DNA from: Rhodococcoides fascians A25f
GTDB lineage: Bacteria; Actinomycetota; Actinomycetes; Mycobacteriales; Mycobacteriaceae
Assembly (NCBI RefSeq): GCF_000760935.2
Contig: NZ_CP049744.1
Span: 124,001-188,000 of the forward strand
Length of the DNA stretch: 64,000 nt
Direction of reading: 5' to 3'
A model generated the notes under the pieces. The model saw only the letters and a list, made by a program, of their open reading frames with translations, made no database searches and was not told the origin of the DNA. Shown here one piece after another: positions 49,147 through 58,821 of the stretch. The position numbers and the translations under genes are program-made. The stretch's first letter is position 1, and every line of letters begins with the position of its first letter.

Positions 49147-50073
49147 ATGACGAACCCCGGCTGGGGTGGCCCGTACGGCGACCAACCCAACCCACCCCAG
49201 TCGGTGTGCGTCCGACATCCCGACCGCCCTACGGGCCTGGCGTGCTCGCGCTGCGGTCGCCCGGCGTGCCCGCAGTGCTTGCAGGCCGCCGCTGTAGGTC
49301 AGCATTGCGTCGATTGTGTGCGGGAGGGCAACAAGAACGTCCGCACTGCGCAGACGGTCGCCGGAGCGCCGGTCACGCGATCTGCCAAGACCCCGTTGAC
49401 CTACGCGTTGATCGCGATCAACGTCGTGGTCTTCGGCATCACCGCCGCTCAGTCCGGCAATGTCACCAGCAACTTCACCGGCTCTGCTCTGGCTCAGGCG
49501 TGGTCTCTGAACAGTTTGCTCGTGGCGAACGGCGATGTGTTTCGCCTCATCGGCAGTGGATTCGTGCACATCGGGCCGATTCATCTGCTGGTCAACATGT
49601 TCGCGCTCTATCTCATCGGTCGCGATGTCGAACTGGTCCTCGGCCGCAGCAGGTATCTCGCCGTCTATTTCCTGTCGCTGCTCGGCGGTAGCGCGTCGGT
49701 CATGGTGTTCGAGAACCCGCTGTCTCTCACCGCCGGCGCTTCCGGAGCGGTGTTCGGGCTACTGGGTGCCCAGGCCGTCATCCTGCTCAGGCTCAAGCGA
49801 AGCCCGGCACCGGTTCTGATCGTCATCGCACTCAACATCTTCATCAGCATCTCGATCCCCAGCATCTCGCTGTGGGGTCATATGGGCGGACTCGTCGCCG
49901 GTGCCGCCGCCACCGCCGGTTTGGTGTTTCTCCCCAACCGACGCCGCGGGCCGGAGAGTCCACGAACATCCGGTGTGTCCATGGCCTGGATCTCGGTGAT
50001 CGCTGTCGCTCTGGTGACCCTCGGCATCATCGCGGTACGAATGCTCGACCTCCGCGCGCGGATGGGCATCTGA
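49147..50073 (+). CDS. Rhomboid family intramembrane serine protease with zinc-ribbon N-terminus
   Basis: A 308-residue integral membrane protease. The N-terminal cytoplasmic part is a Cys-rich zinc-finger-like module (CVRHPDRPTGLACSRCGRP, CPQC, CVDC). Six membrane helices follow, with the serine nucleophile S199 in GASGAVFG and catalytic H245 in LWGHMGG. It resembles M. tuberculosis Rv0110 in architecture. It cleaves substrates within the membrane; targets unknown. It is likely co-transcribed with ppiA and convergent with the PH-domain gene; repeat copy 2 lies in that convergent gap. Confidence 0.92.
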   Translation: MTNPGWGGPYGDQPNPPQSVCVRHPDRPTGLACSRCGRPACPQCLQAAAVGQHCVDCVREGNKNVRTAQTVAGAPVTRSAKTPLTYALIAINVVVFGITAAQSGNVTSNFTGSALAQAWSLNSLLVANGDVFRLIGSGFVHIGPIHLLVNMFALYLIGRDVELVLGRSRYLAVYFLSLLGGSASVMVFENPLSLTAGASGAVFGLLGAQAVILLRLKRSPAPVLIVIALNIFISISIPSISLWGHMGGLVAGAAATAGLVFLPNRRRGPESPRTSGVSMAWISVIAVALVTLGIIAVRMLDLRARMGI

Positions 50074-50096
50074 CCGCCCGCCGCGTGCCGACCCGA

Positions 50097-50151
50097 GTCC
50101 ACTCGATGTGCCATTGACCCCCGAAAAGGCCACTGAACGTCACATCGAGTA
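50097..50151. repeat. 52-bp inverted-repeat element, copy 2
   Basis: Arms ACTCGATGTG (50101–50110) and CACATCGAGT (50141–50150). 37 bases are identical to copy 1 at 43856–43892. It lies in the 97-bp gap between convergent rhomboid and PH-domain genes, so here it could terminate both. Confidence 0.85.
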
Positions 50152-50170
50152 CCCCCGGGCCGCTCGGCGA

Positions 50171-50656
50171 TCAGGAAATCGGTGGCACCAAGCCGCGTGT
50201 GTTCAGGGCGTCGAACACATCCCGTGGGTCGGTGCCGAGGTCCCATCTGCCGAAGATGATCAGTCGGTCGTCGTCCTCGCCGGGTGGGCGGATGTCGAGT
50301 TCGAGCATCGGGACGCGTCGGCCGAGTCGTGGGTAGCGCACGATTTTGACGCGCACGATGTCGGTGCGGGAGTACGTGCGTATGCCGCCGAGGCGTTTCA
50401 TCGTCAATGATCCGTCGCGCGTGATGGCCAGACGGGGACGCTGTGCGGCGGCGAGTGCCGCGATCACCCACATTCCGGCGGCTGCCAGTCCGACGAGGAA
50501 CGTCCCCGCGGCGTCGGTGGAGGACAGCACTGCACCGATTCCGAGGGCGAAACCGCCCACCACCAGTGCTGCGATGGCGACGACGGGTGTTGCCCAGCGC
50601 TCTTCGTACACACCCTGTGGATCGTTCGAGAAGTTATCCACAGAATTTATCCACAT
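50171..50656 (-). CDS. PH domain-containing membrane protein (Rv0010c-like)
   Basis: A 161-residue protein with two membrane helices (about 22–68) and a bacterial PH-like domain (PRLAITRDGSLTMKRLGG, RVPMLELDIRPPGEDDDRLI, in parts). It matches Rv0010c in location beside crgA. Function is unknown. The first eight codons contain two DnaA boxes, so the start codon overlaps a DnaA binding sequence. Confidence 0.85.
   Translation of the reverse strand: MWINSVDNFSNDPQGVYEERWATPVVAIAALVVGGFALGIGAVLSSTDAAGTFLVGLAAAGMWVIAALAAAQRPRLAITRDGSLTMKRLGGIRTYSRTDIVRVKIVRYPRLGRRVPMLELDIRPPGEDDDRLIIFGRWDLGTDPRDVFDALNTRGLVPPIS
50615..50655. promoter_or_regulatory. DnaA box cluster at the PH-domain gene start
   Basis: Two perfect TTATCCACA boxes on the plus strand (50634–50642, 50647–50655), 13 bp apart, and a one-mismatch box TGTGGATCG (50615–50623) in the opposite orientation. 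The second overlaps the gene's start codon. They are about 20 kb from oriC. Confidence 0.6.
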
Positions 50657-50692
50657 TGGGGATGAATGACATCGGTGTAACTCGCTCGACTG

Positions 50693-50956
50693 TCAGCGCC
50701 ACCGCATGGTCATGACGAGCCCGACGACCATGAAGCCGAAGCCGATCAGGAAGTTATAGGCGCCGAGGTTTCCGATGAATGCGATGTCGTCTGCAGCGAG
50801 GTAGTAGACGATCAGCCACAGCAGGCCGACCAGCATGAATCCCAGCATCAGGACCACGTACCAGACCGGAGACGGTCCGGCGTTGACCTTCACCGGCGTG
50901 CGGTTCGCCGGGTTGATCGTGTAGTCGTTCTTCTTCCGTACCTTCGACTTCGGCAT
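50693..50956 (-). CDS. crgA: Cell division protein CrgA
   Basis: An 87-residue membrane protein with basic N-terminus [14 protein letters not shown] and two helices ([36 protein letters not shown]). CrgA coordinates septum assembly with FtsZ, FtsI and peptidoglycan synthases in actinobacteria. The start is ATG 50956 with a strong ribosome binding site (GAAGAGGAAG on the minus strand). The divergent gap to the DUF881 gene carries DnaA boxes. Confidence 0.95.
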   Translation of the reverse strand: MPKSKVRKKNDYTINPANRTPVKVNAGPSPVWYVVLMLGFMLVGLLWLIVYYLAADDIAFIGNLGAYNFLIGFGFMVVGLVMTMRWR

Positions 50957-51002
50957 TGCTTCCTCTTCGCGTTCTTGACGGCTGTCGGTCCTGCGACCGA
51001 CC

Positions 51003-51035
51003 TGTGGACAACTGACGACGGGAACCTGTGGATCG
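51003..51035. promoter_or_regulatory. DnaA boxes between divergent crgA and DUF881 gene
   Basis: TGTGGACAA (51003–51011) is a perfect box; TGTGGATCG (51027–51035) is a one-mismatch box in the same orientation 24 bp away. They lie 47–79 bp upstream of crgA, in its likely promoter region. Confidence 0.55.
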
Positions 51036-51077
51036 ACAGGTGTCGCGCATCCCCAGGCTATTGTCTCCTCGAGGACC

Positions 51078-51902
51078 GTGACAGTGATCGACCCGGTTGC
51101 TGTACACGCTAACCCAGGTGAGCCCAGCACCGACCCACCGGACAAATTGCGAGCACCCGTGACACGACGATCGACCCGCGCCGACACCCGCTGGTGGGTT
51201 CTCGCCGTCGCGGTGTGTGCAGTCGTCGGTCTGCTGCTCGGTACCACCAGGCATATCTCGGACGGCACCGAACTGCGCAGCGGAGACACCACCCGTCTGG
51301 CCGATCTCGTCGACTCGGCTCGTGGCAGCAGCGAGGATGCCCAACGCAGCAGGGACGCGCTCGAGCAACAGGTCGACACGATCCAGCAGCGCACCGCCTC
51401 CGGCGACACCGACGTCGCCGACGCGTTGACTCGCATCGATTCCCTCGCCGACGCGGCAGGACGCGAGGCCGCGTCCGGCGCCGGACTCACCGTGACGATG
51501 GCCGACGCGTCCCGGGGCCCCGACGGCGCGTATGCATCCGACGCCTCGCCCAACGATCTGGTGGTCCATCAGGTCGACGTGCAGAGCGTGCTCAATGCTT
51601 TGTGGGCCGGCGGTGCCTCGGCGATCGCGATGCAGGATCAGCGGCTGGTGGCCTCGTCTGCTCCGCGCTGTATCGGCAACACCTTGTTGCTCGGCGGCCG
51701 GACGTACAGTCCGCCGTACGTGATGACGGCGATCGGCGACCAGGACCGGCTGCGCGCAGCGTTGAGGAACGAGCCCGGCGTGCGGTTGTACGAGCAGTAC
51801 GCGCTGCGCTACGGCCTGCGCTACGACGTCGAGACCTCGGCGGACGTCTCGGTGCCCGCGTACACCGAATCGGTGCGCATGCGGTATGCGCAGCCACGCT
51901 GA
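51078..51902 (+). CDS. DUF881 family membrane protein (Rv0012-like)
   Basis: A 274-residue protein: cytoplasmic N-terminus, one membrane helix (about 40–60), a coiled-coil segment (about 80–110) and an extracytoplasmic DUF881 domain with [19 protein letters not shown] and [15 protein letters not shown] strands. It sits between crgA and pabA as in mycobacteria. DUF881 proteins are found beside division and peptidoglycan genes in actinobacteria and Firmicutes; the molecular role is unknown. Start is GTG 51078. Confidence 0.87.
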   Translation: MTVIDPVAVHANPGEPSTDPPDKLRAPVTRRSTRADTRWWVLAVAVCAVVGLLLGTTRHISDGTELRSGDTTRLADLVDSARGSSEDAQRSRDALEQQVDTIQQRTASGDTDVADALTRIDSLADAAGREAASGAGLTVTMADASRGPDGAYASDASPNDLVVHQVDVQSVLNALWAGGASAIAMQDQRLVASSAPRCIGNTLLLGGRTYSPPYVMTAIGDQDRLRAALRNEPGVRLYEQYALRYGLRYDVETSADVSVPAYTESVRMRYAQPR

Positions 51903-51915
51903 GTACGCTGTCGAC

Positions 51916-52557
51916 ATGCGCATTCTCGTCGTCGACAACTACGACAGCTTCGTCTTCAACCTCGTCCAGTACCTGGGCCAGCTGAACGTCGATGTCGAGG
52001 TCTGGCGCAACGACGACGAACGGCTCACCGATCGCGATGCGGTCGCGGCCCAGTTCGACGGAATTCTGCTCAGCCCCGGGCCGGGTACTCCGCAGCGCGC
52101 CGGTGCCACGATGGATCTGGTGTCGGCCGCCGCCCGCGCGAAGACGCCGCTGCTGGGAGTCTGTCTCGGACACCAGGCCATCGGAGCCGTGTTCGGTGCG
52201 ACCGTCGAGAAGGCCCCGGAACTGCTGCACGGAAAAACCAGTCTGGTGCATCATTCGGGCGTCGGAGTTCTCGAAGGGATGAACGATCCCTTCACCGCCA
52301 CTCGGTACCACTCACTGACCGTCCGTGCAGACACCATTCCGGCGGAACTCGAGATCATCGGTCGCACCGAATCGGGTCTCGTGATGGCCATGCGACACAC
52401 CGAGCTGCCGATTCACGGGGTTCAGTTCCACCCGGAATCCATCCTCACCGAGGGCGGGCACCGCATGCTGGCCAACTGGCTCGCCGTCTGCGGCATGCCC
52501 ACCGACGCCGGCCTCGTCGCCAAGCTCGAAGCTCAGGTATCCGAAGCCTTCGCCTGA
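51916..52557 (+). CDS. pabA: Aminodeoxychorismate/anthranilate synthase glutaminase subunit
   Basis: A 213-residue class I glutamine amidotransferase (trpG/pabA of Rv0013). Motifs: DNYDSFVFNLVQYL, LSPGPGTP, nucleophile Cys in GVCLGHQAIG, and the His–Glu pair in HGVQFHPESI. It supplies ammonia to aminodeoxychorismate synthase (folate) or anthranilate synthase (tryptophan). The partner subunit is not nearby, so which one is used cannot be told. The start is ATG 51916. Confidence 0.93.
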   Translation: MRILVVDNYDSFVFNLVQYLGQLNVDVEVWRNDDERLTDRDAVAAQFDGILLSPGPGTPQRAGATMDLVSAAARAKTPLLGVCLGHQAIGAVFGATVEKAPELLHGKTSLVHHSGVGVLEGMNDPFTATRYHSLTVRADTIPAELEIIGRTESGLVMAMRHTELPIHGVQFHPESILTEGGHRMLANWLAVCGMPTDAGLVAKLEAQVSEAFA

Positions 52558-52565
52558 GTTGCCGA

Positions 52566-54503
52566 CTAGCCGGTGGGAATCCCCAGTGCGCCGATGCTCA
52601 CGGAGAGAGTGTCGGTCTTGCTGATCTCCGAGCCTGCGGGCTGAGTCTGGTTGACGATTCGTCCGACCATCAGCGGGTCGAGCGTCGACTGCCTCGATGT
52701 CGACAGGTTGGACGCGGTCCCGGTCCATCCCGCCGATTCCAGTGCCGTCAGGGCCTGAGCTTCGGTGAGTCCGGACAGGTCCGGCATCGGGATCTTGTCA
52801 CCGTTGGAGACCCGCAGCGTGACGACGGTGTTCTCGGCGACGTTGGTTCCTCCCGCGGGATCGGTCGACACGACCTGACCCACCGGCTGCGAGGAATCGA
52901 TGTTCTGGACCTGCACGCGGAGGCCGGCACCCTCGACGTTCGGCTGAGCGACGTCGACGAGCTGGCCGACGACGTTGGGCATGCGTACCTGGGCAGGTCC
53001 GGATCCCAGCGTGATGCGCACCTGTGAGTTGGCGTTCATGCTCACGCCCGACGACGGATTCTGCTCGACGACCTTGTCCAGATTCTCCGGCGTCGACGGT
53101 GCACGGGCGATGGTGGGATCGAGTTCGAGTCCCACCTCGTTCAACGCGTCGGATGCCTGCTGTTGCGTTCGACCGGTCAGTCGCGGAACCTGCACTTGCT
53201 GAGGTCCGGAGGACACGTCGAGCGATATGGCTCCGGGGGACTCGGTCTGCGACCCGGCCGCCGGATTGGTACCGATCGCAGATCCTTCCGGCACCGACGC
53301 GTCGGGCTTCTCCTGGATCGTGACCCGGAGTCCGACGTCTTCGAGCTGGCGTTGGGCTTCGTCCGCGGCCAGTCCGACGACGGTCGGCACCGTGACGGTC
53401 TTGGGGTCCGCACCGGGTCCGAGCGACCACAGGAAGGCACCGACGATGGCGACGACGATCACGGCCGCGACCGAGACGAGCCCGATCTTCAGGCCGCGTC
53501 GGCTCCGGCGCTCGTCGTCGGGTCCGGCGTGCCGCGAGGGGCGAGATGCTTCGGCGGCCGCGGCGGGCTTGTCCCGTCCGGAGAAGTCGGCCTGACGGGA
53601 GTCGACCGACCCCAGAATGGTGGTGCGGTCCTCGTCGTTCATGACCATCGGCGCGCTCGGCCGTTGACCGCCGAGAACGCGAACCAGATCGGTACGCATC
53701 TCGGCAGCGCTCTGGTAGCGGTTGGCCGGGTTCTTGGCCATCGCCTTGAGAATGATCGAGTCGAGTTCGCGCGGCACCGTGTCGTTGACGAGGGACGGTA
53801 GCTGAGGATCCTCGCGCACGTGCTGGTAGGCGACGGCGACCGGTGAGTCTCCCTTGAACGGTGGTTCTCCGGTGAGGATCTCGAAGAGCACACAGCCGAG
53901 GGAGTAGACGTCCGATCGCGCATCGACCTGTTCGCCGCGAGCCTGTTCGGGAGAGAGGTACTGCGCGGTTCCGATCACGGCGGCGGTCTGGGTCATCGGC
54001 GACGAGGAATCGGCGATGGCGCGCGCGATGCCGAAGTCCATCACCTTCACAGCGCCGGCGTTGTTGATCATGATGTTCGCAGGCTTGACGTCGCGATGCA
54101 CGATGCCGTTGCGGTGGCTGAAATCGAGCGCGGCACAGACGTCGGCGATGACCTCCATGGCCCGGCGCGGCGGCATGGGTCCTTCGGCGCGGACGATATC
54201 GCGCAGGGTGTCGCCGTCGACGTATTCCATGACGATGAACGGGAGCGGACCGGCTTCGGTCTCGGCTTCACCGGTGTCGTACACGGCGACGATGGCGGGG
54301 TGATTCAAGGCAGCAGCGTTCTGGGCCTCGCGTCGGAACCTCAGATAGAACGTGGGATCGCGGGCGAGATCGGCGCGCAGGACCTTGATGGCGACGTCAC
54401 GGTCGAGTCGGGTGTCCCTGGCCAGATGGACCTCGGACATACCGCCGAAACCGAGTATCTCGCCCAGCTCGTAGCGAGAGGAGAGCGTACGGGGAGTCGT
54501 CAT
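52566..54503 (-). CDS. pknB: Serine/threonine protein kinase PknB with PASTA domains
   Basis: A 645-residue receptor kinase. The kinase domain (about 11–275) has K40 in AIKVLR, D138 in [10 protein letters not shown], and the DFG at 156–158, with activation-loop T171 and T173 both present. One membrane helix (about 335–360) leads to four extracellular PASTA repeats that bind muropeptides or lipid II. It phosphorylates CwlM, MurJ and PknA-linked partners, all encoded here. ATG overlaps the pknA stop. Confidence 0.97.
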   Translation of the reverse strand: MTTPRTLSSRYELGEILGFGGMSEVHLARDTRLDRDVAIKVLRADLARDPTFYLRFRREAQNAAALNHPAIVAVYDTGEAETEAGPLPFIVMEYVDGDTLRDIVRAEGPMPPRRAMEVIADVCAALDFSHRNGIVHRDVKPANIMINNAGAVKVMDFGIARAIADSSSPMTQTAAVIGTAQYLSPEQARGEQVDARSDVYSLGCVLFEILTGEPPFKGDSPVAVAYQHVREDPQLPSLVNDTVPRELDSIILKAMAKNPANRYQSAAEMRTDLVRVLGGQRPSAPMVMNDEDRTTILGSVDSRQADFSGRDKPAAAAEASRPSRHAGPDDERRSRRGLKIGLVSVAAVIVVAIVGAFLWSLGPGADPKTVTVPTVVGLAADEAQRQLEDVGLRVTIQEKPDASVPEGSAIGTNPAAGSQTESPGAISLDVSSGPQQVQVPRLTGRTQQQASDALNEVGLELDPTIARAPSTPENLDKVVEQNPSSGVSMNANSQVRITLGSGPAQVRMPNVVGQLVDVAQPNVEGAGLRVQVQNIDSSQPVGQVVSTDPAGGTNVAENTVVTLRVSNGDKIPMPDLSGLTEAQALTALESAGWTGTASNLSTSRQSTLDPLMVGRIVNQTQPAGSEISKTDTLSVSIGALGIPTG

Positions 54504-55876
54504 CGTTGTCCTTGTGGCTCTTGCTGAAACGGATTCTCGAATAGCGGCCGGGGGGTAGTGGTCGTCGTCTGCGTCGGCTCCTCCGACGTCGTGGTGGGGC
54601 TCGTCGTCGTGGTGGTGGGTTCGGTGGTCGTGGTGGTGGTTGTTGTGGTCGTCTCTTCGGTGGTCGTTTCCTCGGTGGTGGTCGTCGTGGGCTCGGTGGT
54701 CGTCCGAGTGGTCGTGACCGGCTGCGTGGTGGTGGTCGGCGGCACGAACGGCGTCTGCGTGTCGTCTCGACCCCCGGTCAGCAGTACGTAACCGCCGATG
54801 AGGATGGCGAGCAAGAGCAGCGCGCCGCCACCCCAGGCGAGTGCCTTCTGCGCCGAGGACATCCCGGTGGGCTCGGGCACAGCTGCAGCAGCCGTTCCGG
54901 TGGCGGGTCCGCGGTACTCGCGTTGGGACGTCGGCATCATCTGGGTGCTCGACGGCGGAGGCGGCTGTGGACTCGGCACGACGCCGGGCATCATCACCCG
55001 GCCGGTGCCCGAGCCGCGGGAGTTCCCGGGTGCAGGGGGTCGGCGACCCGCACGGACCGCGGCGACCGCGTCGGCGAATTCGCCGCCGTTGGCATAGCGC
55101 GTGGCCGGGTCCTTGACCATCGTGATCTCGATGAGTTCGCGCACGGCTGGCGGCAGGTCGACCGGCATCGGTGCCGGCTGTTCGCGGACGTGCTTCATCG
55201 CGACGGTGAGGGCACCGTCTCCGACGAACGGCCTCGTGCCTGCGAGCACTTCGTATCCGACGACGCCGAGCGAGTAGACGTCGGAGGCCGAGGTGGCCTC
55301 CTCGCCGAGTGCTTGCTCGGGGGCGATGTACTGCGCGGTGCCCATGACCATTCCGGTCTTGGTCACCGGGGACGCGTCGACGGCCTTGGCAATGCCGAAG
55401 TCGGTGATCTTGACCTGCCCGGTGGGGGTGATCAGGATGTTGCCGGGCTTGACGTCACGGTGCACGACGCCCGCCGTGTGTGCGATCTGCAGAGCGCGGC
55501 CGGTCTGCTCGAGCATGTCCAGGGCATGGCCGAGTGGCAACCTGGACATACGGCCCAGCACTGCGTTCAGCGGCTCACCGTTGACCAGTTCCATCACGAG
55601 GTAGGCCAGCGATTCGCCTGCGCCGTCACGAGTCTCGCCGTAGTCGTAGACCCCGGCGATCCCCGGGTAGTTCAGCTGCGCTGTGGTGCGAGCCTCGAAC
55701 CTGAAGCGCTGCAAGAACTCCGGGTCCTCGGAGAACTCGGCCTTGAGTACCTTGACCGCCACTCGGCGATCGAGACGATTGTCCATCGCCTCCCACACCT
55801 GCCCCATACCGCCGGTGGCGATGAGGCGCAGCAGTCGATAGCGCTGGGCGATTACGGCTCCGTTGCTCAATGGCAC
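54500..55876 (-). CDS. pknA: Serine/threonine protein kinase PknA
   Basis: A 458-residue membrane kinase. Kinase domain (about 13–275) with K42 in [22 protein letters not shown], and the activation segment [16 protein letters not shown]. After one membrane helix (about 345–366) it has an unusual extracellular tail: more than half of about 80 residues are Thr, with poly-Thr runs of up to ten, and it ends [13 protein letters not shown]. No PASTA domain. The start is GTG 55876 with GGGAGG upstream. Its kinase controls cell shape and division together with PknB. Confidence 0.96.
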   Translation of the reverse strand: MPLSNGAVIAQRYRLLRLIATGGMGQVWEAMDNRLDRRVAVKVLKAEFSEDPEFLQRFRFEARTTAQLNYPGIAGVYDYGETRDGAGESLAYLVMELVNGEPLNAVLGRMSRLPLGHALDMLEQTGRALQIAHTAGVVHRDVKPGNILITPTGQVKITDFGIAKAVDASPVTKTGMVMGTAQYIAPEQALGEEATSASDVYSLGVVGYEVLAGTRPFVGDGALTVAMKHVREQPAPMPVDLPPAVRELIEITMVKDPATRYANGGEFADAVAAVRAGRRPPAPGNSRGSGTGRVMMPGVVPSPQPPPPSSTQMMPTSQREYRGPATGTAAAAVPEPTGMSSAQKALAWGGGALLLLAILIGGYVLLTGGRDDTQTPFVPPTTTTQPVTTTRTTTEPTTTTTEETTTEETTTTTTTTTTEPTTTTTSPTTTSEEPTQTTTTTPRPLFENPFQQEPQGQR

Positions 55877-55882
55877 CTTATG

Positions 55883-57367
55883 TCACCTCCCCTGCAATGC
55901 GGCTGCGATGACGGCGCGCCCGATGGGTGCGGCCACGGATCCACCGGTTGCAGCCAGGGCTCGGTCTCCGCCGTCCTCCACGATGACTGCGATGGCGACC
56001 TTGGGATCGTTCGCGGGCGCGAATCCGATGTACCAGGCATGGGGTGGGGTGTTGCGTGGATCGGAACCATGTTCTGCGGTACCGGTTTTCGAGGCGATCT
56101 GGACTCCGGGGATCTTTCCCTCGCCACTGGTGTTGTTCTCGGAGCCGATCATCAGATCGGTCAGGGTCGCAGCGGTATCGGAGCTGATGGCCTCTCCCAT
56201 GGACTTCGGCTGGTAGCTCGACAGGTCGGACAGGTCGGGAGATTGCAGCTGCTGCACCAGGTTCGGGGCCATCCGCACGCCGCCGTTGGCGACCGTGGCT
56301 GCGATGACGGCGTCCTGCAAGGGGGTCAGCGCAACGTCGCGCTGGCCGATGCTGGACTGGCCGAGGGCCGCGTCGTCGTCGATCGGGCCGATGGTGCTGT
56401 CGGCCACGGGGAGCGGAATGGAGGTGTCCGCTCCGATACCGAAAGCGGCCGCGGCGTCGCGCAACTTGTCCACTCCGGTGTCGATGCCGAGCTCGACGAA
56501 GGCGGTGTTGCACGACCGTGCGAACGCTTCGCGCAGGCTTGCCGTCTGGCCGCCGCCACACGTCGAACCGTTGTAGTTCTCGAGTGTCGTCGAGGTTCCC
56601 GGCAACGTGATGTTCGACGCGGCTGTGAGCTGAGTGTCGGGCGTCGCGCCCGCCTCGAGTGCGGCGGCGGTGGTGATCACCTTGAAGGTGGATCCGGGGG
56701 GATAGGTCTGCGAGATCGCCCGGTTCACCATCGGCTTGTTCGGGTCGTTGCTCAGGTTCTCCCACGCCGTGGTCGTCGTGCTGCCGTCGTGGCTGGCCAG
56801 CAGGTTGGGGTCGTAGCTGGGGGTGCTGGCCATGGCGAGGATGTTGCCGGTGGCGGGATCGAGAGCCACCACCGAACCGGTGTACCCCTTGGCTGTGAGC
56901 TGGTCGTATGCGACCTGTTGGACGACGGGGTCGATGGTGGTGACGACGTTGCCGCCGCGCGGATCTCGGCCGGAGATGAGGTCGAACAGACGCCCGCCGA
57001 AGAGGCGGTCGTCGGATCCGTTGAGCACGGGATCCTCGGCCCGCTCGAGGCCGTTGCTCGAGTACAGCATCGAGTAGTAGCCGGTGATCGGCGCGTTGGC
57101 CTGGGGGCTGGCCGGAGAGATCGAGTTCTGCGGGTAGGTCCGCAGGTATTTGTAGCGGTCGTCGGTCGCGACGGAGGACGCGAGAACCTGGCCGCCGGCC
57201 GAGATCTGACCGCGCTGGCGTGAGTACTCGTCGAGCAACACACGTGAGTTGCGGGGGTCGGTTCGCAGATCGTCGGCCTTGATGACCTGGAGGTAGGTGG
57301 CGTTGGCGAGCAACGCGACGACCATGACCATCACGGCGATGGACACGCGGCGTAGGGGAGTGTTCAT
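55883..57367 (-). CDS. pbpA: Penicillin-binding protein A (class B transpeptidase)
   Basis: A 494-residue single-pass protein. N-terminal membrane helix (VSIAVMVMVVALLANATYLQV), PBP dimer region, and transpeptidase motifs SxxK (STFK in PPGSTFKVI), SxN (SCN in ARSCNTAF), and KTG (SKTGTAEHG). It cross-links peptidoglycan, acting with RodA; in mycobacteria it is needed for normal septation and is regulated by PknB. ATG overlaps the rodA stop. Confidence 0.96.
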   Translation of the reverse strand: MNTPLRRVSIAVMVMVVALLANATYLQVIKADDLRTDPRNSRVLLDEYSRQRGQISAGGQVLASSVATDDRYKYLRTYPQNSISPASPQANAPITGYYSMLYSSNGLERAEDPVLNGSDDRLFGGRLFDLISGRDPRGGNVVTTIDPVVQQVAYDQLTAKGYTGSVVALDPATGNILAMASTPSYDPNLLASHDGSTTTTAWENLSNDPNKPMVNRAISQTYPPGSTFKVITTAAALEAGATPDTQLTAASNITLPGTSTTLENYNGSTCGGGQTASLREAFARSCNTAFVELGIDTGVDKLRDAAAAFGIGADTSIPLPVADSTIGPIDDDAALGQSSIGQRDVALTPLQDAVIAATVANGGVRMAPNLVQQLQSPDLSDLSSYQPKSMGEAISSDTAATLTDLMIGSENNTSGEGKIPGVQIASKTGTAEHGSDPRNTPPHAWYIGFAPANDPKVAIAVIVEDGGDRALAATGGSVAAPIGRAVIAAALQGR

Positions 57368-58821
57368 GGGCGCTTCACCATTTCGGTCGGAGCGTCCGCG
57401 ATAGGTGCTGCAGGAGCGGGCTTCTTCTTGGGGGTTGCCGGCTCACGGGCCGCATCGGAGATCTTGATCAGCAATGCGAGCAGCAGGTAGTTGGCGAGAA
57501 GCGAAGATCCTCCGTAGGACAGATACGGCGTGGTGAGGCCGGTGAGCGGAATGAGCTTGGTGACGCCGCCGACGACGACGAACAGTTGGATTGCAATGGT
57601 GAACGACAAGCCGGCGGCCAGCAGTTTGCCGAAACTGTCCCGGACGGCCAGCGCGGTGCGCATGCCGCGAATGATGAACAGTAGGTACAGGATCAGCACC
57701 GCGGTCAGGCCGATGAGGCCGAGCTCTTCGCCGACGGTCGCGATGATGAAGTCCGTCTTGGCGAACGGCACCTGGGACGGGCGTCCGCTTCCGAGGCCGG
57801 TGCCCGCCAATCCGCCCGTGGCGAAGCTGAACATCGACTGGACGATCTGATATCCGGTGTCGTTGTAGTCGTCGAACGGGTGCAGCCAGGTATCGGTTCG
57901 GATCTTGACGTGGCCGAATACCTGATACGCGAACAGGAATCCGACGATCAGCAGGCCGAACCCGATGATCAACCAGCCGACCCGCTCGGTCGCGATGTAG
58001 ATCATCACCAGCACGGTTCCGAAGATCAACAGCGACGTGCCGAGGTCCTTCTCGAACACCAGCACTGCGACCGAGACGACCCAGACGACCAGGATCGGAC
58101 CCAGATCGCGGGCGCGCGGGAAATCCATACCCAGCACGTGCTTGCCCGCGACGGTGAACAACTCGCGCTTGGCGACCAGCAGCGAAGCGAAGAAGATGAG
58201 CAGCAGAATTTTCGCGAACTCACCGGGCTGAATGCTGAAGCCGGGCAGCCGGATCCAGATCTTCGACCCGTTGACCTCCGAGAATGCGGACGGCAGCATC
58301 GCCGGGATTGCGAGAAGAATCAGGCCGGCGAGACCGACGGTGTAGCCGTAGCGGGCCAGGGTGCGGTAGTCGCGGAGCAGCACCAGCAACGCCACGAAAC
58401 CGGCGATCGCCAGTGTCGTCCACAGCACCTGCTGGTTGGCATCGGGTGAAGGGATCGGATTACCGAGGTACTGCGCCTGCTGCTGATCGGCGAGGTCGAG
58501 TCGGTGAATGAGCACCAGACCGAGGCCGTTGAGGAGAGCCACGATCGGGAGCAGCAGCGGATCGGCATGAGGCGCGAAGCGTCGTACGGCCAAGTGCGCC
58601 ACCGTCATCAGCGCGAGATACGCGAGCGCGTACTTCGCCAGATCCCAGGTGATGGTCTGTTCCTGGCTGGCCTCGACCAGCACCAACGAGATCGTTGTGA
58701 TCAGAACCGCGGCCCCGAGCAGAAGCAACTCGACTCCGCGCCGGTTCGATTGGATCGGTGCAGGAGCGAAACCCCCGGGCGGACTCGGAAAGGACCCTCC
58801 GGCAGAAGTAGGGGAACTCAT
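57364..58821 (-). CDS. rodA: SEDS peptidoglycan polymerase RodA/FtsW
   Basis: A 485-residue polytopic protein with about ten membrane helices and the SEDS signatures GSKIWIRLPGFSIQPGEFAK, ERVGWLIIG, and GLTTPYLSYGGSSL. It polymerises glycan strands from lipid II, working with PbpA. The last about 25 residues are Pro/Ala-rich and cytoplasmic. Its stop overlaps pbpA. Confidence 0.96.
   Translation of the reverse strand: MSSPTSAGGSFPSPPGGFAPAPIQSNRRGVELLLLGAAVLITTISLVLVEASQEQTITWDLAKYALAYLALMTVAHLAVRRFAPHADPLLLPIVALLNGLGLVLIHRLDLADQQQAQYLGNPIPSPDANQQVLWTTLAIAGFVALLVLLRDYRTLARYGYTVGLAGLILLAIPAMLPSAFSEVNGSKIWIRLPGFSIQPGEFAKILLLIFFASLLVAKRELFTVAGKHVLGMDFPRARDLGPILVVWVVSVAVLVFEKDLGTSLLIFGTVLVMIYIATERVGWLIIGFGLLIVGFLFAYQVFGHVKIRTDTWLHPFDDYNDTGYQIVQSMFSFATGGLAGTGLGSGRPSQVPFAKTDFIIATVGEELGLIGLTAVLILYLLFIIRGMRTALAVRDSFGKLLAAGLSFTIAIQLFVVVGGVTKLIPLTGLTTPYLSYGGSSLLANYLLLALLIKISDAAREPATPKKKPAPAAPIADAPTEMVKRP

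Noticed and set aside
54558..54791. Val-rich plus-strand frame opposite the pknA tail.
   Set aside because: It is the reverse complement of the Thr-rich tail, not a gene.
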